Assembly: GCA_018398765.1 (NCBI GenBank)
Contig: JAHBMJ010000384.1
Location: forward strand, 20,265 to 49,015
Reading direction: 5' to 3'
Source: Chromera velia
Lineage: Eukaryota; Sar; Chromeraceae
DNA: 28,751 nt
Of the stretch, positions 10,291-18,882 are shown in pieces. The position numbers and the translations under genes are program-made. The notes under the pieces were generated by a model that made no database searches, had not been told where the DNA came from, and worked only from the letters and a program-made list of their open reading frames with translations. The number at the start of each line of letters is the position of its first letter. The stretch's first letter is position 1.

Positions 10291-10684
10291 ATCGCACGCA
10301 TCCGCATAACGCATTTTTTAATTTTTTGGAGGGGGATTCGGTTCTGTCTCCGTCACGGTCGGTGTCGCCCAAATTCCACAATGTGCCCCTCAAGCAACTC
10401 GCACGGAGCTGCGATCGTATTATGATATTGTATACATACTTCGCTCTTCATAATACGTGCCCCTCAAGTAACTCGCACGGAGTTAATTATATATATGTTC
10501 ATGCGCGGTCCTGAAAAACATATTAAATTTTTGCGTACATTGCCGTGGCCCCCACCATTTGCCCATGCATGCATTGTAGGTAAGACATGCCCAAGCCCCT
10601 GATGGTTTTCATCATGCAATCAAATTATGGCCGACCCCCTAAATGGCCCCCTGAGGCACTCACCCAACTAGTTGGGTATATCTC
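10291..10684. other. Unique spacer between minisatellite blocks
   Basis: No gene. It contains two copies of GTGCCCCTCAAG[C/T]AACTCGC (10383, 10457), each followed by ACGGAG. Near 10664-10677 lies the 14-bp perfect palindrome CCCAACTAGTTGGG, just before the second block. Confidence 0.6.
10383..10482 (+). repeat. Duplicated motif GTGCCCCTCAAGCAACTCGC
   Basis: Copies at 10383 and 10457 share about 26 nt ending ACGGAG; a shorter third copy is at 9281. Confidence 0.75.
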
Positions 10685-11110
10685 GTTTGCATGGCGCCTC
10701 TCCACTTTCATCTTTCTGTCTGTTTGCATGACGCCTCTCCACTTTCATCTTTCTGTCTGTTTGTACGACGGCCTCTCCACCTCCATCTTTCTGTCTGTTT
10801 CCATAACAGCCTCTCCACTTCCATCTTTCTGTCTGTTTGCATGACGGCCTCTCCACTTCCATCTTTTTGTCTGTTTGCATGACAGCCTCTCCACTTCCAT
10901 CTTTCTGTCTGTTTGTATGGCGGCCTCTCCACTTTCATCTTTCTGTCTGTTTGCACGACGGCCTCTCCACCTCCATCTTTCTGTCTGTTTCCATGACAGC
11001 CTCTCCACTTCCATCTTTCTGTCTGTTTGTATGATGGCCTCTCCACTTCCGTCTCTCTGTCTGTTTGTATGACGGCCTCTTCACTTCCATCTTTCTTTCT
11101 TTCTTCTTGC
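10685..11110. repeat. 38-nt minisatellite, block 2 (~11 units)
   Basis: Same unit as block 1. Its first units repeat the variant order seen at the end of block 1: GGCGCC unit, CACGACGG unit with CCTCC, then the TTTCCATGACAGCC unit. Block 2 is therefore probably a segmental copy of the end of block 1. The TTTCCAT[G/A]ACAGCC variant occurs three times in the window (10200, 10798, 10988). Confidence 0.9.
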
Positions 11111-11886
11111 ACGACGGCCTCTCCACTTTTATATTCCCATCTTTCTTTTTTGCTTGCTTGGTGGGTCTCTACTTTCTTCTGTCGTGCGTTGTCGAACATG
11201 ACGACTCTCCACTTTTGTCTATCTTGCCGGCTTGTATAACTACTTTCCGCTAGCTTCCATCTTTTCTGCCTGCGTGTTAAAGGCCTCTTCAGTTTCATCC
11301 TATCTGCTAGCCTGTCTACTTACAGAAAGTCTGATTCACTTTCATCTTCCTTGTCTCCTCCTAGGTCTCCTCACATAAGGACCTTTCAATCTTTATTTTT
11401 CTTGTCTGTCTGCGTGTATGACCCCTCATTGGAACAAACAATATACTCTAAATCTCGTCTGGTTGATAATTCCGTACAAAAGCTGACGTCTATTCCAGTT
11501 TCATTCCTCTAGTTCATTTCTCTGGTTTTCTTTTTTGTTTTCATCTAGGTTTTCATATGCTTGGATGCTGGCTTTTCCTGGACCACAGAGAATGTTTTTG
11601 TCTTCCTAAAATATGAAATTCAAAACAAAATTATTTGAAGGAGGATGGAGGATGGAGGATGGAGTTTACAATATTTGAACAAAAAACAACAAAGACTTCC
11701 TCACAAGGAATTTCTAGCAGAATTTTTAACATATATATGTACCACTGTGGGTAATTTACCAAATTTTGAATACTTTTGACAAAAATAGATAAAGAACTTT
11801 GAAAAAAAAAAATGATAGAACTTAAAATGGTTTGAATAGTTATGAATGCTTGTGGAATAGTATAAGAACAAACCAAAACTCGTATA
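11111..11886. other. Decayed minisatellite tail and AT-rich spacer
   Basis: From 11111 to about 11430 the 38-nt unit is still traceable (CTCTCCACTTTTGTCTATCTTG, CTGCCTGCGTG) but increasingly diverged. From 11430 on it is AT-rich with a triplicated GGAGGAT near 11640-11660. No gene seen. Confidence 0.55.
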
Positions 11887-12005
11887 TATGAAGATAAACA
11901 TGTAAACATTGAACTTCTCTTCACTTTTATCTTTTGTGCTTGAATAACGAACTCTCCACTTCTATCTTTCTGTCTGTTTGCACGATAGTCTTTCCACTTT
12001 CATTA
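11887..12005 (+). repeat. Second copy of the array leader plus 1.5 repeat units
   Basis: Aligns without gaps to 9619-9737: TATGAAGATAAACATGTAAA against TATGAAGATAAACACGCAGA, continuing through GCTTGAATAACGAACTCTCC and one repeat unit to CTTTCCACTTTC. Nearly all differences are C/T or G/A. Confidence 0.75.
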
Positions 12006-12636
12006 TCCAAACTCCAGACTCCAGACAGTCTTTTTATAAGACGGCCCTGAGGATTAATACTAAGAGGCTTTGGTCTAAACGATTTTTTGCTGGGCCCCGG
12101 CATGCCACTGGAGCCTGTGCCCTAATGAATTGGGAGTTGAATTGGGCGTCAAATTGGTAGTACTACCAATTTTTTACCGCCAGTAAATCCCAATTTTAAA
12201 AAATTGGTACCTAGTCTAGTGAAAGAAGTACATGGAGTTTGAAGCTAAAGTTTTGTGTACAGGCTAGACAGAGGCTCACTAGTCTCTAGCCGCAGTCATT
12301 AGAGTCCAATTTTAATTATTACTAGGAACAAATTCTATGAACACTTAGAGTCACCTAAAAATTGGGAGTTACCAATTTTTTTCTAGGACTAACTACCAAT
12401 TTTTAAGAAAATCAACACCCAATTTTTTTTTTTTGACTACTAATTTTATAACTTCTCCTAGAAAGTAAAATATATATGGAAAGAAAGAACGCTGTAATAG
12501 AATAGTGTTGCGGCTGTACAGAACTTCATAAATCCATAAGTTTTGTATAGTTTCATAATGTTATTCATGCTCGAAGTCCCTCTCGGCGTGACACATCGGT
12601 AAAATATGCTTGCATGGCTTTCTTTCTCTTGCATAA
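12006..12636. other. AT-rich spacer with AATTGG/CCAATT inverted motifs
   Basis: AATTGG and CCAATT recur between 12128 and 12430, in both orientations, next to a 22-bp perfect palindrome. No gene seen. It may be the remains of a foldback element. Confidence 0.5.
12151..12172. repeat. 22-bp perfect palindrome
   Basis: Core GGTAGTACTACC flanked on both sides by AAATT/AATTT, with no loop. Surrounding TACCAATTTTT copies (12163, 12370, 12392) extend the pattern. Confidence 0.85.
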
Positions 12637-13081
12637 CTACGTAAAAACCAGATCTTCCAGAATAAAATGATCATATGAATAACGTTCCCCCTGTAGGATA
12701 AAATGTTTGCAAACCTTCTTATGATATGATTCAAAGCCGTAGTATTTCACTATGTTCAACCCCCCAAACCGGTCGATCCACACCGGGAAGTGCGAGTAGA
12801 AATGAGTCTTTGGGACCGCCCACCCATAAGACTTCCAAAAAAGGTCTTGCCAAGTCTTTATCACCGTCTTCAGCTCTGCAAGTTTCTCATCCGTGATTGA
12901 ACCTGTCAATGTGGAAAAGATCCACGAATGCAAGTAAAAAAAACAAGCAGGAGGGTTCTCTACAACAAAAATGCCTGGGCACCTTTTTTCCATGAACTCA
13001 ACTACGTGAGGGAAAACGTGTCTGACATCTGCAGCCCCCAATTTAATCTTGAAATTTTTGAAAGGTGGCCAAGACGTGTTC
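12637..13081 (-). pseudogene. Isolated exon, possibly from a large DNA transposon protein
   Basis: Minus-strand frame, about 148 residues, opening at an acceptor-like CTACAG (13082) and ending in TAG at 12637. It reads KIKLGAADVRHVFPHVVEFM early, then VPKTHFYSHFPVWIDRFGGL and FESYHKKVCKH near the end. The pattern PK-x-H-x3-H ... RFG ... FESYHK resembles the C-terminal region of transposon-encoded proteins in which a His-rich segment precedes an ExxH-type motif and a Lys-rich tail (DUF4218-like or KDZ-like transposons). That resemblance is from memory and unverified. No partner exon was found within several kilobases on either side, and the surroundings are AT-rich. Most likely a transposon remnant. 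Confidence 0.4.
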
Positions 13082-13884
13082 CTGTAGTATATTAACTAAT
13101 CATTCTTGACGGCTTTCAAATAGTCGGGTTAGGCTTTTAAGCTGGTAGTCACTGAACAATTCAAGTAACAACTTTTCAAGGTTTTGGCCATCGACGGTAG
13201 TAAAACAAAGATACAAATGATTGTTACTCCCCAAGAATAGCAAAGATGGTACTGATTAAACCGCTAATCAGGATTTTTGTGTACGCTTCCAATTTTGACC
13301 AGGCTTGGTTTCCCGAGGAGTGGGTTTAAATTTCAAAGGCATATAAAACAGGTCGGCTCACGTTAATAAAACATGATATAGCTCCACCAGCTAGTATTCA
13401 TATTTAGATAAAGAAAGTCATTTTATATTATGTGTTACACTCAGATATCAAATGATTTCTTTGCATATAAAGCTCTTGATACATGAATGAATAGTAATGC
13501 AAGCTGTCGAGTAATTAAAACACTAGCAAGCTCCCATTATTTTTCTGAAAAATGCTTCTAATTTACTTAACTGAGTGATAAAACTTTCTTCATTACCACT
13601 CCTTTACTTATATTCCCACAAAGATAAAATGTCTGGATCGTCTTCTCTACATTTTTAAAAAAATGCCTCAAATTTACTTAATTGGGTAACAAAACTTTTG
13701 TTAAATAAGATTTTTATTGTTCAAGAATTTGACGTATTTTTACTTACTACCACATGTATGGTATCGCTGATGGCAAGGTGATGGTGATGATGATAAAAAG
13801 GTTCAGTCCAGGTAAAGCAAGCTTTGTAAGCCACGACCTTTAGACAAGCCGATATGCGCATGCAAAGGAGGGGGACTCTTGATT
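13082..13884. other. AT-rich spacer, no gene seen
   Basis: One weak direct repeat (13548-13595 with 13655-13705, both containing AAATGC...AATTTACTTAA). A GATGATGATG stretch lies near 13780. No supported ORF. Confidence 0.5.
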
Positions 13885-14395
13885 AGGTAATTACCTGATT
13901 TTCCTAGGTAACTACCCATGGAAATTATAGATGATTACTTGTTTGTCTTTTAGTATGGCTAATTACCTGTTGGTCGTATGGTATGACTGGGTAATTACCT
14001 GATTTTCCGAGGTAACTACACATTGAAATTAGGTGATTACCTGTTTATATCCTTCAGTATTACTAGATAGTAACCTGATTTCCCTAGGTGACTATCCATT
14101 GAAATTGGGTGATTACTTGTTTATCCTTCAGCATGGCTTAGAATTACCTGATTTTTCTAGCTAGCTGCCTATTTAAATTAGGTGATTACCTGTTAGTTTT
14201 ATAGTATGACTGGGTAATTACCTAATTTCTTTAGGTAGCTGCCTATTCAAATTGGGTGATTACCTGTTAATCTTATGGTATGGCTAGGTAATAACCTGAT
14301 TTATCCAGGTAAGTGCTCATTGAAATTAGGTGATTACCTATTTGTCCTTCAGGATAGCTAAGTAATTACCTGAGTTTTAAATTTATAGTAGCTGC
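13885..14395. repeat. 74-75-nt minisatellite (~7 units) with internal palindromes
   Basis: Units start with [A/G]GGTAATTACCTGATTTT near 13885, 13989, 14064, 14138, 14212, 14287 and 14361. Spacing is 74-75 except the first (104), which carries a ~30-nt insertion that repeats TAATTACCTGTT. Each unit also holds AGGTGATTACCTGTT about 50 nt on. GGTAATTACC is self-complementary, so each unit can fold. Confidence 0.85.
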
Positions 14396-14492
14396 CTATT
14401 AGACATCTGATAGAAATAAAGGAGATGTAGATAAAAACAGGGAGGGGGGGGAAGGGATTTGACAGTGGGGTTGAAGATGCCTCTATCTTTTT

Positions 14493-14995
14493 GTGAGTAT
14501 GAATAAAAATGCGGTAAATTCTTGAAAACCAAACATCTCATTTGAAAAAAAGTTTTGACAGTTGGTTGAGTAAATTGGAGTGGTTTTTCAGAAAAGTGAA
14601 AGAAGAGGATGTGATGTAACATACACAGTTCCCTCCAAAGTGAAACCACAGTAACACTACTTCCCACTGCATCTTTTCTGGTAGGTTATTCCCTCTAAAG
14701 TACTGTAACACTGTATCTTTCTTAGTCAGTTATTCCCTCCAAAATAAAACCATGGTAACACTACTTTAGTGGGTTTCTTTCACGCGGGTAGCCCTAGTTA
14801 TAGCTCTGAAATATGCAAGAATCGCGTAACCATGCTGCGTGGATATGGATAAAAATGCGGTAAATTCTTGAAAACCAAAAATCTCATTTAAAAAAAGTTT
14901 TGACAGTTAGTTGAGTAAATTGGGTTCGTTTTTCAGAAAAGTGAAAGAAGAGGATGTGATGTTCCCTCTAAATTGAAACCACGGTAAAGATTAGC
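14493..14995 (+). repeat. ~150-nt direct repeat with internal sub-repeats
   Basis: 14493-14660 and 14841-14995 align closely (AAAAATGCGGTAAATTCTTG, CAGAAAAGTGAAAGAAGAGG). Copy 2 lacks 11 nt after GATGTGATGT. Between them, TTCCCTC[C/T]AAA...GTAACACT recurs near 14630, 14690 and 14733. No coding potential. Confidence 0.85.
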
Positions 14996-15181
14996 ACAGT
15001 CACCCTCCTGGAGCCCCTCTTTTTCAATTTTGTCTCTGAGTCTGTTCAAGAGAACCATAATGACTTTTATTTTTTCTTAGATTTTTTCGATCATATTCTG
15101 CATGCCCTTCAACAAATTAGGCCGCATGTGGACTTTATGCGAGGAGAGAAAAGAAAGGAGTGGTGCATGAGAGATAATATA

Positions 15182-15957
15182 TCAAGGCATAAAATTGGGT
15201 TTCAGCATGATTGCAGAGAGAGCGTGGAAGAGAAGACTGAGACCCTTGCATGGACCATCATAGAGAAGAATCAAAGCATTCTCATCCGCAGTGTAAAGCT
15301 TCTCTGATGACCCCCTCTCTTCGCTCTTACCCCCCTCCCCTCCCACAGTGACTACAGTGACTGGAGGACTTGTAACAGAAATCAGGCTCTCAAAATCTGT
15401 CTCTGACACACGGTCTTTCTTCGTATTTATTTTTACACCTCCTAAATGTGAAACTCTCTCTTCTGTTTCTCTCACATCCGTCCCTGCCTCTCTATCTTCT
15501 CTTCCGTCTCCTGCCGTCTCTTCATCATTCGAAGGACCCAAACTTTCTGTCTGTTGGTCGCTCTTGTCGTCTTTCACTGCCTCCCTTCTCCCCAACCAAT
15601 AGGAGAAGTATGCCACCATCCCACCTAAACATGCAGCACCCCCCACACCCCCACCCACAGCGTGGCCAGCGACATGCCTGCACTTATGCCTGCCGTCACC
15701 CCCCCAACCATGCTACTAGCGGTAGCTGCAATTGCGGCTCCGGACACTCCGAGGGAGGAGACCGCATGCGCAACAAATGCACCCAAAGCAACGCACGCAG
15801 AAAGAGGCTCTGCAGTGCATTTCTCGCACATCAAACAACAAATAAGTAAAACAAAAAGAGGGCAGCGCAAGATCGAAAACGGTCTTGCAGAAGAGAATCT
15901 AGATGCTTTGAAAGAGGCTACCCGCCTCCTCCTTCCCATTCTTTGCCCCCCTCTCAC
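15182..15957 (-). CDS. Small membrane protein with Gly/Ala-rich segment, frame break
   Basis: Two overlapping minus-strand frames look like one protein. The first (15957 down to about 15670) opens with MGRRRRVASFK, a hydrophobic stretch PLFVLLICCLMCEKC that could be a signal anchor, then GVSGAAIAATASSMVGGVTA. The second, to TGA at 15182, continues with GHAVGGGVGGAACLGGMVAY and FSYWLGRREAVKDDKS, then an acidic, Ser/Thr-rich region and LLYDGPCKGLSLLFHALSAI. The Gly/Ala membrane stretch runs smoothly if the frame changes by one base near 15655-15675. A very small intron or an assembly error are alternatives. The glycine-rich segment loosely recalls the interferon-induced 6-16 family, but this is weak. 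Start (15957 or 15939) uncertain. Confidence 0.4.
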
Positions 15958-15969
15958 AACGAGGCCTGG

Positions 15970-16110
15970 TTAACCCTTCGATCCCTCCCCCGCTTTTCTC
16001 CTTCTTGTGCCACCCACTCGTAAACACAGAAAGAAGATGGCACATAGTAGTAGAAGAGCGACGGTCCAGTACATGGTAACAGCTTGATCATATGGAGATG
16101 GCAGATCAAT
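15970..16110 (-). CDS. Possible exon with a single membrane span
   Basis: After a good minus-strand acceptor (GTATGCAG, just above 16110) the frame reads IDLPSPYDQAVTMYWTVALL, LLLCAIFFLCLRVGGTRRRK and stops at 15970. The span plus Arg/Lys stop-transfer is convincing as a membrane segment. A possible preceding exon is 16361-16250 (MDTLLSSARDKVLAIDRPVE), but its GTAGGT donor is out of phase with this acceptor. Could be the 5' part of the gene at 15182-15957 or a separate small gene. Confidence 0.3.
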   Translation of the reverse strand: MDLPSPYDQAVTMYWTVALLLLCAIFFLCLRVGGTRRRKAGEGSKG

Positions 16111-17119
16111 CTGCATACAAAGGCAAGAATGAGAAAAAATGGTTTCATTTCTCATACCAACGATGAGGTGATGCCCGGAAGAGGGCAGACAGAAGTAGAA
16201 CGCGCCTTGCAAGGGAAAAAGACCATATGCAACCAAGAGTACCTACCTCCAGATGCAAAAGGGATAGAATCAGACTGGAACAGCTTTTGAACAGGAATCA
16301 TTTCAACAGGTCTATCTATAGCTAGAACTTTGTCTCGAGCAGAAGATAACAGGGTATCCAAAGAATACCGTACTATGCAGTATTACGCCGTCTCGTGGGT
16401 GTCATATAGGGGTGTAAGAACGGGGGGGGGGGGTTTATTCGAGCTGTTAGGACTCCAGATCCGACAGGGTCCCCCCCGTTCAAGCTTTAGGGAGATCAGA
16501 CCCCTGTAAACGGAGACCCCCCCGTTTGGAGAGCTCTAGGTAAGAAAAAGTGCTAGGTCATGAAGACAACCTAGATGATGACCTTCATGAAGCCTAAACT
16601 ATTTTAACTCTAACTCAAAATATACTTAAACTTCTGAAATTCTAGCTAAAATCTTCTTATAACATTTTGTACCTTAAATAAAATTAACGTCAGCATTAAT
16701 TGAATTTAACTCCGTCATGAGGTGTCATTAATCAGCTTCTAATTTTTTCTAATTTGTCATCAAACAAAGAATGGCAGAGGCAGAAACACTTGCAATATAG
16801 ACATTAGGTGATCGATGTGCCCTTATGTATCAGGGCAGTCGTTGCATGCCTGCAGAAAGGCAGCCAAAATCCTCAGTGAGCCAGTCAGATTCTCTTCTGG
16901 CTCGTCGGTGTTGTCTGCCTCGGGCCACCCCTAGGGGGCCGCACTCTTGACATGCTTAGGCTTCCACCCTATCTTTAGCTACACCCTTCAACATTGTATT
17001 ACATGTATTAGGTTACATAATGAAAACTAGCACATGAAGCAGAACGTGGAGCATCATGTTGGGCTATTTTAAAGCTGTCGTTCAACCTCAGTCATGAGAA
17101 ATGTTAGTTCAAAGTCGTG

Positions 17120-17663
17120 TCTCCAGATTTTGTTGGGCTTGTGGCATGTTAGGCTGTGTTGGGCCTATGTTGGGCTGCCCAACAGTACAAATGACCCAAC
17201 AGCAGCCCAACATCACTTTAAAGTGCATAACAGACATCGTAGAGTCTTTTAGACCGACCAAAAAGCATCTGATAAAAAAAAAATAAAATTAAAGCTCAAT
17301 GTTGCTTCAATATAAGCTTTAGACTCTTTCTGAAACATAAAAAATGACTCTTTAAAAATGTGCGGCATTTTTTGAAGGTTACCTAGAAGGTTACAGGTTT
17401 TAACACCGCCCTTCACTTTCAAACAATGATTTTATACGTTTTATGCAGAGTGTAAAGCTCATATTGGGACATTATTTAGCTCTAGTCTTATTGTGTCTGA
17501 TTGTATGCTTTTTACTTAGTCTCAAAAGCTTTGCATGGTCTGTTGTACATTTTAAGACGATGTTGGGCCACTTGCTTGTTGGGCCTGTTGGGTGCCCAAC
17601 ACCTTATCATCATCATGACGCCCAACAGTATGTCTAGCCCAACAGCCCAACAAAACCTGGAGA
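17120..17663. mobile_element. Nested MITE-like element, 544 bp
   Basis: Left end TCTCCAGATTTTGTTGGGCT (17120-17139); the right end 17644-17663 is its reverse complement with one mismatch. Inside both ends TTGGGC/GCCCAA repeats in both orientations can fold extensively (17125-17215, 17560-17663). No coding capacity. No clear target duplication was seen. The middle is AT-rich. Confidence 0.6.
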
Positions 17664-17866
17664 TATACAGTTTTTACTATAAACTGATGAAGGCTTATAG
17701 CCCAATATTAAAATAAACGTTATTTTCAAACTGTCCGGGATTTATAGTTTTTGGTTTCTTATCAAACTTCTTGCATAACATTTATAGGTTTTCACTAGTT
17801 TTTCCTAAAAATTGGGGGTCAAGATATAACTATATATGGAGTGTAGCCCCCTAGAGGCCACCTCTT

Positions 17867-18547
17867 CTACTTAATTCTAAACCACCGTTTCCTCCTCTGA
17901 GGAGGGCCTCTCCACTCCCATCCCCGGATTGCTTCCACTTCGTACTTCTCTGAGGGGGGGCTAGCGAGAACCTGTTTCAATTCCTCAAAACGCTGCAGTA
18001 CTGCAGTGGAGAGAATGAAACGCTTTTGCTCATCGTCACGAGCGAAATCAGTAACCTTCTCCACAAAACCTCCCATTCCCTTTGTCGTCAAAAAGTCGAC
18101 ACTGCGGACGGCTGTGAACTCACCCGATTCTCCATCCTGCTCGAGGAAAGAAATCAACGCTCTCTCTACCGCAGCCAGAAATTTGAAATAGCAATAGTTC
18201 CCGTTCATGCACAGGACTTTGTTGCAGGGCTTGCAGAGCAGCTTGTGCAGATCGATGACAGTGCTCCCGTCTCTTCAAACTTCCTCAACAAGATTGGGGT
18301 TCCGTTTCATGGCATGGTCCCAATCTTCCTTCATCTCTGGTCGGCTTCTCTTTATGTTCGGGCCAGGCTTGCTTATCATGGCGGCATGGTCCGTACTCCA
18401 CTTCAGAGGGAATCTCGAAAAAGATATTTTGAAGTACGAATCTTTACAGCATCTTGAAAGGACTTCAGAGGGAAAGACAATAAAAAAATTAATGGTCGGC
18501 AACGGATCAGCGATCTCAATGGGGTCCAGGCTCGAGCAGCAGAATCA
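17867..18547 (-). pseudogene. Element-borne gene with one in-frame TGA, unknown family
   Basis: A minus-strand frame stays open from about 18545 to TAG/TAA at 17867 except for one TGA at 18275-18277. Upstream of it the frame reads STDHAAMISKPGPNIKRSRP and RNPNLVEEV; downstream RDGSTVIDLHKLLCKPCNKV, then CMNGNYCYFKF, FLEQDGESGEFTAVRSVDFL and an Arg/Lys-rich end (GPPQRRKRWFRIK). Cysteines spaced C-x2-C-x4-C with further C and H nearby suggest a small zinc-binding site. The coherent reading on both sides marks the TGA as a recent nonsense change; a TGG-to-TGA transition would restore Trp at that place. The gene lies wholly within the 16406-18874 element. Its GC-rich codon use differs from the AT-rich element body. 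Confidence 0.5.
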
Positions 18548-18882
18548 GCAGCAGTGAGCGGTGGAAGGGCATCACAGTCAGCAGCAGTATAAGGCAAAAG
18601 AAAACAAAACAACCATACAAGAAAGCGACTGTTCACAGAAGGCGGAGTATGGCGGAGCAGGTGAATCATTCAGTGATAGATTCGAAAAATTAATTTTGAT
18701 CGCGCGCACGAACTCCGCGCGCCCTCCCCCCCCCCGTTTGATCCAATGAGTCCCCCCCCCCATTCGCGCTCTGCGGCCCTGTTCGAAAGACGGGGCCCCC
18801 CCATTGGGCAGGCTCCTGCCTGCCCTGCTGACGGTTTCCCCCCCCCCTGTCCAAAAGAGATTTTACACCCCTATGGTGTTAC

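Larger units (their letters stand above)
16406..18874. mobile_element. Candidate hAT-like DNA transposon, 2.47 kb
   Basis: ATAGGGGTGTAA at 16406-16417 is the exact reverse complement of TTACACCCCTAT at 18863-18874. Flanks are GGTGTCAT (16398-16405) and GGTGTTAC (18875-18882), 8 bp with two transitions, as expected for an ageing 8-bp target duplication. Eight-bp duplications and T-A-G-starting ends are features of hAT elements. Just inside each end lie long G/C homopolymers: 12 G at 16422, 10 C at 18838. CCCCCCCGTT motifs occur near 16471, 16517 and 18729, like subterminal transposase-binding repeats. Inside are a damaged minus-strand gene and a nested inverted-repeat element. The 12-bp ends are short, so chance cannot be excluded without other copies. 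Confidence 0.55.

Noticed and set aside
9679-11110. Array considered as a CRISPR
   Set aside because: Units are directly tandem with no unique spacers, and the setting is eukaryotic.
9886-11298. Tandem-repeat protein genes on either strand of the 38-nt array
   Set aside because: All frames are open because the unit lacks stops and is not a multiple of three; 37-nt units break any single frame, and there are no splice or start signals.
14383-14667. Minus-strand ORF of 94 residues
   Set aside because: Lies in the AT-rich direct repeat whose second copy does not keep the frame open.
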